Assembly (NCBI GenBank): GCA_017437705.1
Contig: JAFRYJ010000251.1
Coordinates: 1 to 21,043 of the forward strand
From: Lachnospiraceae bacterium
GTDB lineage: Bacteria > Bacillota_A > Clostridia > Lachnospirales > Lachnospiraceae
Length of the DNA stretch: 21,043 nt
Reading direction: 5' to 3'
Notes under the pieces: model-generated
Told to the model about the DNA's origin: nothing
The model's input: only the letters and a program-made list of their open reading frames with translations
Databases searched by the model: none
In this document: one piece after another, positions 1 to 8,044 of the stretch
Position numbering within the stretch: the stretch's first letter is position 1
Layout of the letters: each line of letters begins with the position of its first letter
Program-made: the position numbers and the translations under genes

Positions 1-440
1 ATTGGTATATCCCCTGCCATTCCCAGGTATTTCCCGCATCGTTCCGAGATCGCCGCCACTATCTTTTTAATATGCGGTATCTGCTTGTTCTGGGAGATTA
101 TGAAGCTGATCAGCGTTTCGAAGAATTCCTGTCTCAGGATCCTGATGCCGGCGCAGTTCTCCACGGGCTCCTTCATTCTGGGATCCGAATCCATGATGCG
201 TTTCTTGATGGCATCATAATCGGTATTCATATCGAAGTAGGGAGCCCAGATGTTCCTGTACTCGTCCTCCGTCGTATCGCGGAAGATGATGTCATCGCCC
301 TCCTGGGATATGCGGAGCAGCCTGTCCCGGTGCACCAATGCGTAATCCAGATCCCCTATCTTCACGAAATGGAAGCACTGGCCGCATTCCAGCACTCTTT
401 CTATATTGAATTCCTTCCGGCCTTTAACGATATAATCCAT
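1..440 (-). CDS. ogg: 8-oxoguanine DNA glycosylase/AP lyase (Ogg), N-terminal part
   Basis: Base-excision repair enzyme that removes 8-oxoguanine from DNA and nicks the abasic site. The window holds the first 146 codons; the gene runs off the low-coordinate edge. Residues 1-95 look like the OGG N-terminal domain, with the ECGQCFHF motif at about 18-25, typical of the OGG1 family (usually GQCFRW). The HhH-GPD domain begins at about 100 with GIRILRQEFFETLISFIISQ followed by NKQIPHIKK. The hairpin, catalytic Lys and Asp lie outside the window, so activity cannot be judged. The ATG overlaps the glnS stop by one base (TAATG) with only a weak ribosome binding site, so translational coupling to glnS is likely. 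By alignment to human OGG1, the position of Arg154 is His123 here. Family assignment is confident from the motif order; the start is set by the coupling. Confidence 0.88.
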   Translation of the reverse strand, partial: MDYIVKGRKEFNIERVLECGQCFHFVKIGDLDYALVHRDRLLRISQEGDDIIFRDTTEDEYRNIWAPYFDMNTDYDAIKKRIMDSDPRMKEPVENCAGIRILRQEFFETLISFIISQNKQIPHIKKIVAAISERCGKYLGMAGDIP

Positions 441-2107
441 TATGCTTTCGGCAGCTTGAAGGAGCTCTTAAGGGATACGATCCTGTTGAATACGGGATTC
501 CCTTCTTCGGAGTCCCTGGCATCCACACAGAAGTATCCGTTCCTTACGAACTGGAAAGAATCGTAGGGCTTTGCGTCCTTAAGTCCGGGTTCCAGCATGC
601 AATCCGTAAGCACGGTCAGGCTGTTGGGATTCAGGTTCAGGGATCCGTCGGGATTGTAAACGCCCTTGGCTTCGTCGATCAGGTTCTCGTAAAGCCTTAC
701 CGTAGCCTTGAAAGCCATGGGTGCGTATACCCAGTGGATCGTGCCCTTGGGCTTTCTTTCATTGAAGCCCGAACCGCTCTTCGTTGCGGGATCGTAGGTG
801 CAGTGGATCTCCGTTACATTGCCCTCTTCATCCTTTACACAGCCTGTGCATGTAACGAAGTAGGCGTTCATGAGCCTTACCTCGCTGCCGGGGCAGAGCC
901 TCTTGTACTTCTTCGGAGGATCCTCCATGAAGTCTTCTCTCTCGATGTAAAGCTCTTTGCCGAAGGGCAGCTTCCTTGTTCCCAGCTCCTCGTTCTCCAG
1001 GTTGTTGGGAGCATCAAGCCACTCTACCTCGTCCTCGGGCCAGTTGTCGATTATAAGTTTAACGGGATCCAGGACTGCCATTACTCTCTTGTCCTTAAGC
1101 TTCAGATCCTCTCTTATGCAGTACTCCAGGAGCGAATACTCGCAGGATGAATCCGCCTTGCTGATGCCGGAGAGCTCGATGAAGCTCTTGATCGACGAGG
1201 GTGTGAATCCCCTCCTTCTGAGGGCTGCTATGGTTACGAGCCTGGGATCGTCCCAGCCGTCCACTATGCCGTCCTGAACCAGCTTCTTTATGTATCTCTT
1301 GCCTGTTACCACATTGGTGAGATACATCTTTGCAAACTCTATCTGCCTGGGAGGCTTCTCATATTCAAGCTCTCTTACGACCCAGTCGTAAAGGGGTCTG
1401 TGGTCCTCGAATTCAAGGGTACAGATGGAATGTGTAACGCCTTCCACCGCATCCTCGATGGGGTGTGCGTAGTCGTACATCGGGTAGATGCACCACTTGT
1501 CCCCGGTGTTGTGATGGGACAGTCTTGCGATCCTGTAGATAACGGGATCACGCATGTTTATATTGGGCGAAGCCATGTCGATCTTCGCACGGAGCACCCT
1601 CGATCCGTCCTCATACTTTCCGTCTCTCATGCCGTAGAACAGCTCCAGGTTCTCCTCAACGGACCTGTCCCTGTAGGGGCTGTTCTTTCCGGGCTCCGTA
1701 AGGGTGCCTCTGTATTCCCTTATCTCATCGGCGCTCAGGTCGTCAACGTACGCAAGGCCCTTCCTGATAAGCTTAACGGCGCCTTCAAACATCTCGTCGA
1801 AATAGTTCGAAGCGTATTTAACACCGTCCTCGTATTCCGCGCCCAGCCATTCAACGTCGGCAACGATCGAATTTACGAACTCGATCTTTTCCTTTGCGGG
1901 GTTCGTATCATCAAAACGAAGATAGAAATGTCCGCCGTATTCCTTCGCGATGCCGTAGTTCAGAAGTATGGCCTTCGCATGACCGATATGAAGATAGCCG
2001 TTGGGCTCGGGAGGGAATCTCGTGACTACGGTCTCAGTCTTTCCGTCCGCAATATCCTTGTCGATCGCCAGTTCAATAAAGTTTTTTGATGTGTTTTCGT
2101 TATCCAT
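440..2107 (-). CDS. glnS: Glutaminyl-tRNA synthetase
   Basis: Class I aminoacyl-tRNA synthetase charging tRNA-Gln with glutamine in the cytoplasm; 555 aa, the usual length. The signature [18 protein letters not shown] is at about 30-47 (HIGH at 40-43). The second signature loop reads VVTGKR (266-271) where many bacterial GlnRS have VMSKR, followed by the expected GWDDPRL and ALRRRGFTP. The C-terminal half carries the anticodon-binding barrels, including YIEREDFME and the GTIHWVYAP segment. Distinction from GluRS is secure: FPPEPNG and the C-terminal barrels are GlnRS features. GGAGG lies about 8 nt before the ATG, and the gene follows the P-type ATPase by 19 nt, too short for a T-box leader. 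Many Clostridia instead make Gln-tRNA through GatCAB; whether this genome has both cannot be seen here. Confidence 0.97.
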   Translation of the reverse strand: MDNENTSKNFIELAIDKDIADGKTETVVTRFPPEPNGYLHIGHAKAILLNYGIAKEYGGHFYLRFDDTNPAKEKIEFVNSIVADVEWLGAEYEDGVKYASNYFDEMFEGAVKLIRKGLAYVDDLSADEIREYRGTLTEPGKNSPYRDRSVEENLELFYGMRDGKYEDGSRVLRAKIDMASPNINMRDPVIYRIARLSHHNTGDKWCIYPMYDYAHPIEDAVEGVTHSICTLEFEDHRPLYDWVVRELEYEKPPRQIEFAKMYLTNVVTGKRYIKKLVQDGIVDGWDDPRLVTIAALRRRGFTPSSIKSFIELSGISKADSSCEYSLLEYCIREDLKLKDKRVMAVLDPVKLIIDNWPEDEVEWLDAPNNLENEELGTRKLPFGKELYIEREDFMEDPPKKYKRLCPGSEVRLMNAYFVTCTGCVKDEEGNVTEIHCTYDPATKSGSGFNERKPKGTIHWVYAPMAFKATVRLYENLIDEAKGVYNPDGSLNLNPNSLTVLTDCMLEPGLKDAKPYDSFQFVRNGYFCVDARDSEEGNPVFNRIVSLKSSFKLPKA

Positions 2108-2126
2108 ATAAGCCTCCGCCCATAAA

Positions 2127-4439
2127 TTATTTTACAAGTTTCCTCATAAGTGATGACAGCGCCTTTATCTCCCAGTATTCCAGGATGAAAAGGGGTATCA
2201 TGAAAAGTGATCTCCATACGAAGATGGATTCTATGCTTAAAAGTCCCGGAAGTATGATGATGACCAAAGACAGCAGGATGATGCACGCGAATACGATTAT
2301 CCTTCTGAGCTTGTTCATGGGACTTGAAACATACCATAATACCATAAGCGATGTAAAGGCAAGCACCATAAGATTATACGTCGTCGTGACGCCGCTGTCG
2401 AATCCCAATATCGCGGATATCACCTGGACGATCATAATACCCGTTACCATCGTAAGGGCACCGGGCACCGATATGCGGAGCACGTGCTTCAAAAAGCCTC
2501 CGCTGGTGACGTCGGTGGTCTGCTCCAGAGCAAGGAAAAAGCTGGGAAGACCGATGGCAAAAGCGCCTACGATACTGTTCTGTACGGGTATGAACGGATA
2601 TGTCTTTGCCAGTACTATGAATATGAGTGCAAGTATTACGGAATAAATAGTCTTCGTCAGATACAGGGCGCTGACCCTCTCAATATTGGAAATGATGGAG
2701 CGTCCCTCTTTTACTATATCCTTCATGCAGACGAAGTCGGAATCCAGCAGCACTATGTGTGCCACCTGCTTGGCCGCATCAGAGCCCGCAGCCATGGCCA
2801 CGCCGCAGTCCGCATCCTTTAGGGCCAGCACGTCGTTGACGCCGTCGCCCACCATGCCGACCACATTGCCCTGGCTCTGGTACGCCTTTATTATCCTCTC
2901 CTTCTGGTCGGGCGTTACCCTTCCGAAGACCGTGTAGCTTTCTATTATCCTGTCGAGCTCTTTATCATCATCCGGAAGGGTGGTGGCATCCACGTATCTT
3001 TCCGCATCCTGCAGCCCCGCCTTGACGGCGATGCTGGAAACAGCCGCGGGATTGTCGCCGGAGATGACCTTGACAGCCACGTTCTGTGATGCGAAGTATT
3101 CAAAGGTATCCTTCGCATCCTCCCTGATGATGTCCGATATTACAAGGAGCGCCAGGGGCTTGACGCCCGTTACCCTGTCCTCGCCTTCCTTCAGCGGGTC
3201 CACCGCAGCCACCAGCAGTACCCTGTAGCCGTCTGATGCATAGGACATGGCCTTTTCCACAACGGCGCTCTCGCCTTTTATAAGGAACTCGGGGGCTCCC
3301 ACCGCGTAGGCACCCTTTCCCGAGAAGGATATTGCTCTGTATTTCCTGGCCGATGAGAAGGGGATCTTTATTACGGGAGACCAGTCCTTCGTATCGTCGA
3401 AATAGTTCATAAGGGCTGTCTGGGTGGAGTTTACATCATCGAAGGCGAAGGCGATATTGTTCATTATCGTCCTTATCTCGCTCTCTTCGTGGCCCGGCAT
3501 AGGCACGATCTCCTGTACCTCCAGCTCTCCCGTGGTGATGGTGCCCGTCTTATCCGTACAGAGCACGTTGACGCGGGCCAGCGCCTCTATGGCTTCCATC
3601 TCCTGTACCAGGGCCCTCTTCATGGCCAGCTTTCCGACGCCGACAACGAAGGATATGCTCGTCAGGAGCACGAGGCCCTCGGGGATCATGGAAATGACGC
3701 CGGCTACCGTTGATACCAGAGCATCATTTAGGGCCGTTCCCGGTATGTTCTTCTGTGATATGAAAAGCAGTATGCCCACGGGTATAAGTATTGTACCCGT
3801 GACCCTGATTATCTTCTTAATTGAATTCTGCATCTCCGAGCTGGCCCTCTTCTTGTCCTTTGCCTTGCTGGCCAGCTGGGTGGCGTAATTATCCTTGCCC
3901 ACATGGATCACCTGTGCGACGCCGCTGCCCGCCACCAGGTAACTGCCGGAATAAAGCGTATCTCCGGCATTCTTTTTAACGGAGATGGACTCGCCGGTGA
4001 TCATGGACTCGTTCACCTCGATGCCCGTGGATTCCAGTACAACGGCGTCGGCGCAGATCTGGGTGCCTGATTCGACAGTCATGACGTCGTCCAGCACGAT
4101 CTCGTCGATTGGTATCTCCCGCTTCTCCCCGTCCCTTATGACATCAGCCTTCGTAGCAGTTATGACAGCCAGTTTGTCCACCAGCTTCTTCACCCTGAGC
4201 TCCTGGACGATGCCCACAAGGGAGTTCATTATAATAACAAGCATGAAGGTCATGTTCTTGATCTGTCCGGTATAGAGGATTATGAGTCCCAGGAACAGGT
4301 TCAGGAAATTGAAGTACGTCAGCGTATGGGTCATGATGATCTGCTTTGTCGTCTTCGAAACTCCCGAATCGGTGTAGTTCACCTGTCCGTCGCGGATCCT
4401 TTTATTCACTTCGGCCTGAGTCAGTCCGGTGTATGTCAT
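2127..4439 (-). CDS. CtpE-like cation-transporting P-type ATPase (HAD-IC)
   Basis: Integral membrane P-type ATPase of 770 aa, expected to pump a cation using an aspartyl-phosphate intermediate. Visible motifs: the actuator TGES at 148-151, the membrane PEGL at 253-256, the phosphorylation site DKTGT at 296-300 (Asp296), a KGAPE-like VGAPEF at about 379, and the hinge GDGVND at 531-536. Two hydrophobic pairs lie before the actuator and around 212-270, and about six helices follow residue 590. There is no N-terminal metal-binding CxxC and no CPx motif, which argues against heavy-metal P1B pumps. The PEGLVLLTS segment and overall layout resemble mycobacterial CtpE, described as a calcium importer; Ca2+ (or Mg2+) is therefore an inference. 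AAAGGA precedes the ATG, and the stop of the upstream ndpA-like gene is 10 nt away. Confidence 0.9.
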   Translation of the reverse strand: MTYTGLTQAEVNKRIRDGQVNYTDSGVSKTTKQIIMTHTLTYFNFLNLFLGLIILYTGQIKNMTFMLVIIMNSLVGIVQELRVKKLVDKLAVITATKADVIRDGEKREIPIDEIVLDDVMTVESGTQICADAVVLESTGIEVNESMITGESISVKKNAGDTLYSGSYLVAGSGVAQVIHVGKDNYATQLASKAKDKKRASSEMQNSIKKIIRVTGTILIPVGILLFISQKNIPGTALNDALVSTVAGVISMIPEGLVLLTSISFVVGVGKLAMKRALVQEMEAIEALARVNVLCTDKTGTITTGELEVQEIVPMPGHEESEIRTIMNNIAFAFDDVNSTQTALMNYFDDTKDWSPVIKIPFSSARKYRAISFSGKGAYAVGAPEFLIKGESAVVEKAMSYASDGYRVLLVAAVDPLKEGEDRVTGVKPLALLVISDIIREDAKDTFEYFASQNVAVKVISGDNPAAVSSIAVKAGLQDAERYVDATTLPDDDKELDRIIESYTVFGRVTPDQKERIIKAYQSQGNVVGMVGDGVNDVLALKDADCGVAMAAGSDAAKQVAHIVLLDSDFVCMKDIVKEGRSIISNIERVSALYLTKTIYSVILALIFIVLAKTYPFIPVQNSIVGAFAIGLPSFFLALEQTTDVTSGGFLKHVLRISVPGALTMVTGIMIVQVISAILGFDSGVTTTYNLMVLAFTSLMVLWYVSSPMNKLRRIIVFACIILLSLVIIILPGLLSIESIFVWRSLFMIPLFILEYWEIKALSSLMRKLVK

Positions 4440-4449
4440 TTACAGTCCT

Positions 4450-5472
4450 TTACTTTGTAATAAGCTTGCTTATGTTCTTGATTATTATGTTAATGGAGCC
4501 GTCATGCTGCTCCTCGAATTCAACTATATCAGAATTCCTGAATTTATCCATGGGAATGGAGATAACTATTCCCGTATCTGTCTTTATGGTCTGCCGCTCG
4601 TATTTCCTGACGGTGGTCCTCTTCTTCGGAGCTATCACATCGTCGGGTTCGACGGCATATTCTTCCACCTTTTTGATGAATTTCTCCTGTTTTTCCGGCT
4701 CGCCGCCGAATACCTTTTCGCTTACCCTTGATACTCCCGCTCCGCCGGGCTCGTTCAGGGCTTCGTAGAACCGGGCCTTTGCATCCAGGCTGGTCTGAGC
4801 GTCCTCGATCTCGTCCCCGGTCATTTCCTCGCGATTCACCTGCGCCACTGCCTTTTCCACTATCTGGAGTTTTGTCTTCTCCGACAGCTTTGTATGGCAC
4901 TGCAGTATGAGGCGGGAGAAATAGTTTATCTTTTCACCGTTTACATCGTAGGGCTTTTCGATAAGCCTGATGCTCCCGTCCTCCAGCGATATCACACAGG
5001 CCTCGGAAAGCTTCTGCCCCTTTACGGGCCAGGTTGCCCTCTGCTTTACCATTTCATTTATGTTCTCGCCGGAACTGGTATCTGTGTAATGGGTGTATGA
5101 TGACCTGTAATCCATCTTCAGAAGGGCCATGTAGTCCTGCTGCTTGCATTCGAAATAAATGCATGCCAGGTCGCCGGAGGGTATGTCCGGGTTCTCGTCC
5201 ATCAGGTCGTATATAACGCCTGCGATGCCCATGCTCTTTTCGGCGAAATTCTCTTCGCTGAGGTCCGAAAGGAAATCCTTCAGATCGGAATCCTCGTAGA
5301 ATTCGCACTTTTTCACATCATCGTTCTCCGTGATGTTCTCGATATGCAGCCTGAAAAAGTCCGTCACCTCGGCTCCGGGCTCCATCTCCCTGCCGGATAT
5401 GACGGGCTCCCCCATCATAGGGTCCAGTATATGCATGATAGCCTTTTTTACGGTGATATCGTCTCTGAGCAT
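4450..5472 (-). CDS. Nucleoid-associated protein, NdpA/YejK family
   Basis: A 340-aa soluble protein of the 37-kDa nucleoid-associated family (PF04245; E. coli YejK/NdpA). The family is found with the nucleoid, but its molecular role is not well defined. Recognition rests on the N-terminal KKAIMHILD segment (9-17), the central DLACIYFECKQQDYMALLKM stretch with the following YRSSYTHY, and a family-like length. The C-terminal third is charged, with a basic PKKRTTVRKYERQ segment around 287-299 that could contact DNA (inference). GGAGGAG about 11 nt before the ATG overlaps the stop of the upstream DUF5721-like gene, so the two are probably co-translated. No membrane segment or signal peptide is seen. 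Confidence 0.85.
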   Translation of the reverse strand: MLRDDITVKKAIMHILDPMMGEPVISGREMEPGAEVTDFFRLHIENITENDDVKKCEFYEDSDLKDFLSDLSEENFAEKSMGIAGVIYDLMDENPDIPSGDLACIYFECKQQDYMALLKMDYRSSYTHYTDTSSGENINEMVKQRATWPVKGQKLSEACVISLEDGSIRLIEKPYDVNGEKINYFSRLILQCHTKLSEKTKLQIVEKAVAQVNREEMTGDEIEDAQTSLDAKARFYEALNEPGGAGVSRVSEKVFGGEPEKQEKFIKKVEEYAVEPDDVIAPKKRTTVRKYERQTIKTDTGIVISIPMDKFRNSDIVEFEEQHDGSINIIIKNISKLITK

Positions 5473-5481
5473 TTATACGGT

Positions 5482-5919
5482 CTACTCCTCCAGCCATCCT
5501 TCAAGCAGTTTCAAAGCCTCTTCGTCCCAGGCCCGTTCCGCCTCCCTGTCCATGGTGAAGCTCTCATGGTTCATGGCGGATACCAGGGACAGTTTATTCT
5601 CCCGGTACATGAATGTGAGCATGCACTTGTCGGGTTCCTCTGTTTCCTTCATAAGGGCGATGCGGAAGCTCACCGGAAGGCGCTTTCCCTTTAAAAGCTC
5701 CCTGGCCACGGCCCGCAGCTCGCCCCAGTAGGCGAACCTTCTGCCGTTTAGGGCTTCTCTCTCATCATCGTCGAAAAAAGCCTGGTTCAATGCGCCGTCC
5801 AGCTCCGTGCGGGACCTGGTATTGAACACTGCCTCCACCAGCAGGAACCCGTCCAGGTCCTCCTTCAGAAGGAGCTTTTCCATCATTTGCCTTATGTTTT
5901 CTATCTCTGTGATACGCAT
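5482..5919 (-). CDS. DUF5721-like protein of unknown function
   Basis: A 145-aa soluble, acidic protein without signal peptide or membrane helix. The opening (RQMMEKLLLKEDLDGFLLVE followed by AVFNTR) and the FFDDDEREAL segment resemble the small Lachnospiraceae family catalogued as DUF5721, which often sits beside the nucleoid-associated protein gene; I recognise the family only by resemblance. The central region (VSFRIALMKE, KCMLTFMYRENKLSLVSAMN) looks like consecutive beta strands, so a compact alpha/beta fold is likely. AAGGAA precedes the ATG and the purB stop... is downstream of nothing else: purB lies just 5' of it, ending 9 nt before this start, while ndpA starts 9 nt after its stop. 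No function can be assigned. Confidence 0.75.
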   Translation of the reverse strand: MRITEIENIRQMMEKLLLKEDLDGFLLVEAVFNTRSRTELDGALNQAFFDDDEREALNGRRFAYWGELRAVARELLKGKRLPVSFRIALMKETEEPDKCMLTFMYRENKLSLVSAMNHESFTMDREAERAWDEEALKLLEGWLEE

Positions 5920-5928
5920 AAACGTTCC

Positions 5929-7362
5929 TTAAAGATTTATTTCCGCCTTTTCAGTCCTGCGGTCGCTGTTAGCCTCGAGGAATGGATCGACTGTGTCCTT
6001 TATGAACTCCTCCGTCTGGCGGGGCGCACGGCCGGTGAACCTGACGGGATCCATAAGCTGTTGCAGCGACTCAAGGTCTGTTTTAAATGCGGGGTCCGCT
6101 GCGATCCTATCCAGAAGATCGTTGTCAGCGCCTTCCTCCTTTACCCTTTTTGCAGCAGCCATGGAGTGTACTCTTATCCTCTCATGGAGCTCCTGACGGT
6201 CGCCGCCCTTCATTACGGCGTCCATCAGGATAGTCTCCGTCGCCATGAATGGAAGCTCCTTCATAAGATGGCTCTCTATAACCTTTTTGTATACGACGAG
6301 GCCGTCGCTGACATTGGTATAAAGATCGAGAAGGCCGTCGGCCGCAAGGAAGGCGTCGGGTATCGACAGCCTCTTGTTGGCGGAGTCGTCCAGCGTCCTT
6401 TCGAACCACTGCTCCGCTGCCGTGAGGGCCGGATTCATCATGTCGCACATGATGAATCTTGAAAGGGCCGCCATCCTCTCGCTCCTCATGGGATTTCTCT
6501 TGTATGCCATGGCCGATGAGCCGATCTGGCTCTTTTCAAAGGGCTCCTCCACTTCCTTGAGGTTCTGCATGAGCCTTATGTCATTGGAGAATTTGTGGGC
6601 GCTCTGGGCGATGCCGGCAAGGACGTTGACCACCCTGGAATCCACCTTCCTGGAATAGGTCTGGCCCGATACGGCCTGGCATTTTTCAAAGCCCAGCTTC
6701 TTTGCTATAAGGTCGTCCAGCTTTCTGCATTTCTCATGGTCTCCGCCGAAAAGCTCCAGGAAGCTGGCCTGGGTGCCGGTGGTTCCTTTGGATCCCAGAG
6801 GCTTCAGGGTGCCCAGCACATGATCCAGGTCTTCGACGTCCATTAAGAGATCCTGGATCCAGAGAGTGGCCCTCTTGCCCAGCGTGGTGGGCTGTGCCGG
6901 CTGGAAATGGGTGAATGCCAGTACCGGCAGGTCCTTGTATTCCATGGCAAAGCCCCTGAGAGACTCGATCACGTTGACAAGCTTTTCCCTTATCAGCTTA
7001 AGGGCGTCTCTCATAAGGATGATGTCCGTGTTGTCGCCCACATAGCATGATGTTGCTCCCAGGTGGATAATCCCCTTCGCATTGGGGCACTGGAGCCCGT
7101 AGGCGTATACGTGAGCCATTACGTCATGGCGTACCTCCCTTTCCCGGGCGTTGGCGGCATCATAATTGATCTCCTCCGCATTTGCCTTCAGCTCGTCGAT
7201 CTGTTCCTGGGTTATGTCAAGCCCCAGCTCTTTCTCAGCCTCCGCAAGGGCGATCCACAGCTGTCTCCAGGTGCGGAACTTCCTGTCCTGGGAAAAGATC
7301 TCCTGCATGCTTTTGCTGGCGTATCTTAATGATAAGGGGCTTATATAAGTATCTGTGCTCAT
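5929..7362 (-). CDS. purB: Adenylosuccinate lyase
   Basis: Purine biosynthesis enzyme that releases fumarate from SAICAR and from adenylosuccinate; cytoplasmic homotetramer of the fumarase/aspartase superfamily. At 477 aa it is the longer type resembling animal ADSL (opening YISPLSLRYASKSM, then FRTWRQLWIALAEAE) rather than the roughly 430-aa Bacillus type. Catalytic landmarks are His79 in REVRHDVMAHV, GATS at 102-105, His152 in THFQPAQPTT, and the signature loop SSAMAYKRNPMRSER starting at 282, which carries the catalytic serine. GGAGGA sits 5 nt before the ATG. The 67-bp spacer to the upstream lipoprotein gene is one of the larger gaps here, so an internal promoter is possible; no purine riboswitch would fit. 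All key residues are present. Confidence 0.97.
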   Translation of the reverse strand: MSTDTYISPLSLRYASKSMQEIFSQDRKFRTWRQLWIALAEAEKELGLDITQEQIDELKANAEEINYDAANAREREVRHDVMAHVYAYGLQCPNAKGIIHLGATSCYVGDNTDIILMRDALKLIREKLVNVIESLRGFAMEYKDLPVLAFTHFQPAQPTTLGKRATLWIQDLLMDVEDLDHVLGTLKPLGSKGTTGTQASFLELFGGDHEKCRKLDDLIAKKLGFEKCQAVSGQTYSRKVDSRVVNVLAGIAQSAHKFSNDIRLMQNLKEVEEPFEKSQIGSSAMAYKRNPMRSERMAALSRFIMCDMMNPALTAAEQWFERTLDDSANKRLSIPDAFLAADGLLDLYTNVSDGLVVYKKVIESHLMKELPFMATETILMDAVMKGGDRQELHERIRVHSMAAAKRVKEEGADNDLLDRIAADPAFKTDLESLQQLMDPVRFTGRAPRQTEEFIKDTVDPFLEANSDRRTEKAEINL

Positions 7363-7367
7363 GGGCT

Positions 7368-7405
7368 TCCTCCGGGATCATCATCCCTGTCGATCGTGTT
7401 TTATA
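7368..7405 (-). promoter_or_regulatory. Possible purB leader: -10-like box, inverted repeat and strong RBS
   Basis: The 67-bp spacer upstream of purB contains TATAAA (7400-7405), preceded by G and lacking a good -35 at 16-18 bp, inside an imperfect arrangement CCTGT (7386-7390) ... ACAGG (7405-7409) that forms a 5-bp inverted repeat. A strong GGAGGA (7368-7373) sets the purB start. The RBS is well supported; promoter and operator readings are weak. Confidence 0.3.
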
Positions 7406-7429
7406 CAGGTTTCCGATGCTTTAAAAGGC

Positions 7430-8044
7430 TTACTGGGCCTTCTCCAGAAGCAGCAGAGATCCGTCCTTTCCGCTGAGTGCGATCACATAATTGTGGTTGG
7501 TCCCGTCTGCTCCCGTAAACGATATGAGCATGTTGGGGATTATCTCGGGGGCCCAGGCCCGGATACTTACGCCCTTCCCGGCTTCAAGGCTCTTCCTGTA
7601 AAGTATCTGCCTCGTCTCCACCAGCTGTTCGCCGTTGAAGTCCAGCGCAATGACGCTGAAATTCGTAACGTCCTCCGTCGATGAGAAGACCATGCCCACG
7701 GCGTCCTCGTCCACTATGCATTCGTCGACGATCTCCCCGCCGAATATGGTCTCGAATACGAGCCTGTACTCATCCGGAGCTTCCGTATTGTAATCCAGGA
7801 ATCCGTCGTAGATGTCGAGGGTCTCACTTTCCGTCTCGCTTTCCGTCTCGGTTTCCGGGGCATCCGTCTCTGCCTCCGCGGAGGGCCGTGTCAGGCTTTC
7901 GATCTCGCTGTCAGACTCCGTCTGAGCTCCCGTACCGGGGACCGGTTCATCGGGCACCGTTTCTTCTATACAGCCGGCAAGCAGGCAGTCCGCCGCCATG
8001 ATCAGGGCTGCAAAAGCTGATAAAATACTTTTTTTATTGAACAT
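7430..8044 (-). CDS. Small secreted lipoprotein of unknown function
   Basis: A 204-aa protein with a type II signal peptide: basic MFNKK, hydrophobic core 7-23, and lipobox LLAGC with Cys25 as the predicted lipidated residue. Asp19 and Cys20 inside the hydrophobic core are slightly unusual. Residues about 30-78 form a low-complexity acidic Glu/Ser/Thr linker, including ETES repeats, that would hold the C-terminal domain away from the membrane. Residues about 90-204 are a beta-rich domain ([30 protein letters not shown]) I cannot assign; it faintly resembles beta-propeller-like strands, but is too short for a full propeller. The ATG overlaps the valS end by 11 bp and uses AAGGA located inside valS, so it is translationally tied to valS. 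The gene is real by its signal and codon pattern; the function is unknown. Confidence 0.85.
   Translation of the reverse strand: MFNKKSILSAFAALIMAADCLLAGCIEETVPDEPVPGTGAQTESDSEIESLTRPSAEAETDAPETETESETESETLDIYDGFLDYNTEAPDEYRLVFETIFGGEIVDECIVDEDAVGMVFSSTEDVTNFSVIALDFNGEQLVETRQILYRKSLEAGKGVSIRAWAPEIIPNMLISFTGADGTNHNYVIALSGKDGSLLLLEKAQ
7821..7856 (-). repeat. Three tandem 12-bp units coding ETES repeats
   Basis: On the plus strand three consecutive 12-mers, gtctcactttcc, gtctcgctttcc and gtctcggtttcc, occupy 7821-7832, 7833-7844 and 7845-7856 with single-base differences. On the coding strand they give the Glu-Thr-Glu-Ser repeats of the lipoprotein linker. The unit length is a multiple of three, so copy-number change would keep the frame. 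Confidence 0.9.

Noticed and set aside
72..566. A 164-codon plus-strand frame across the ogg/glnS junction
   Set aside because: The minus strand here codes a clear Ogg and the GlnRS C terminus; the plus frame has no recognisable domain.
1400..2089. A 229-codon plus-strand frame over glnS
   Set aside because: It is antisense to well-conserved glnS codons with no motif or credible start signal, so it is a shadow of the real gene.
2026..2337. A 103-codon minus-strand frame across the glnS start
   Set aside because: It is out of frame with glnS and the ATPase gene, which together fill the stretch; product lacks any family resemblance.
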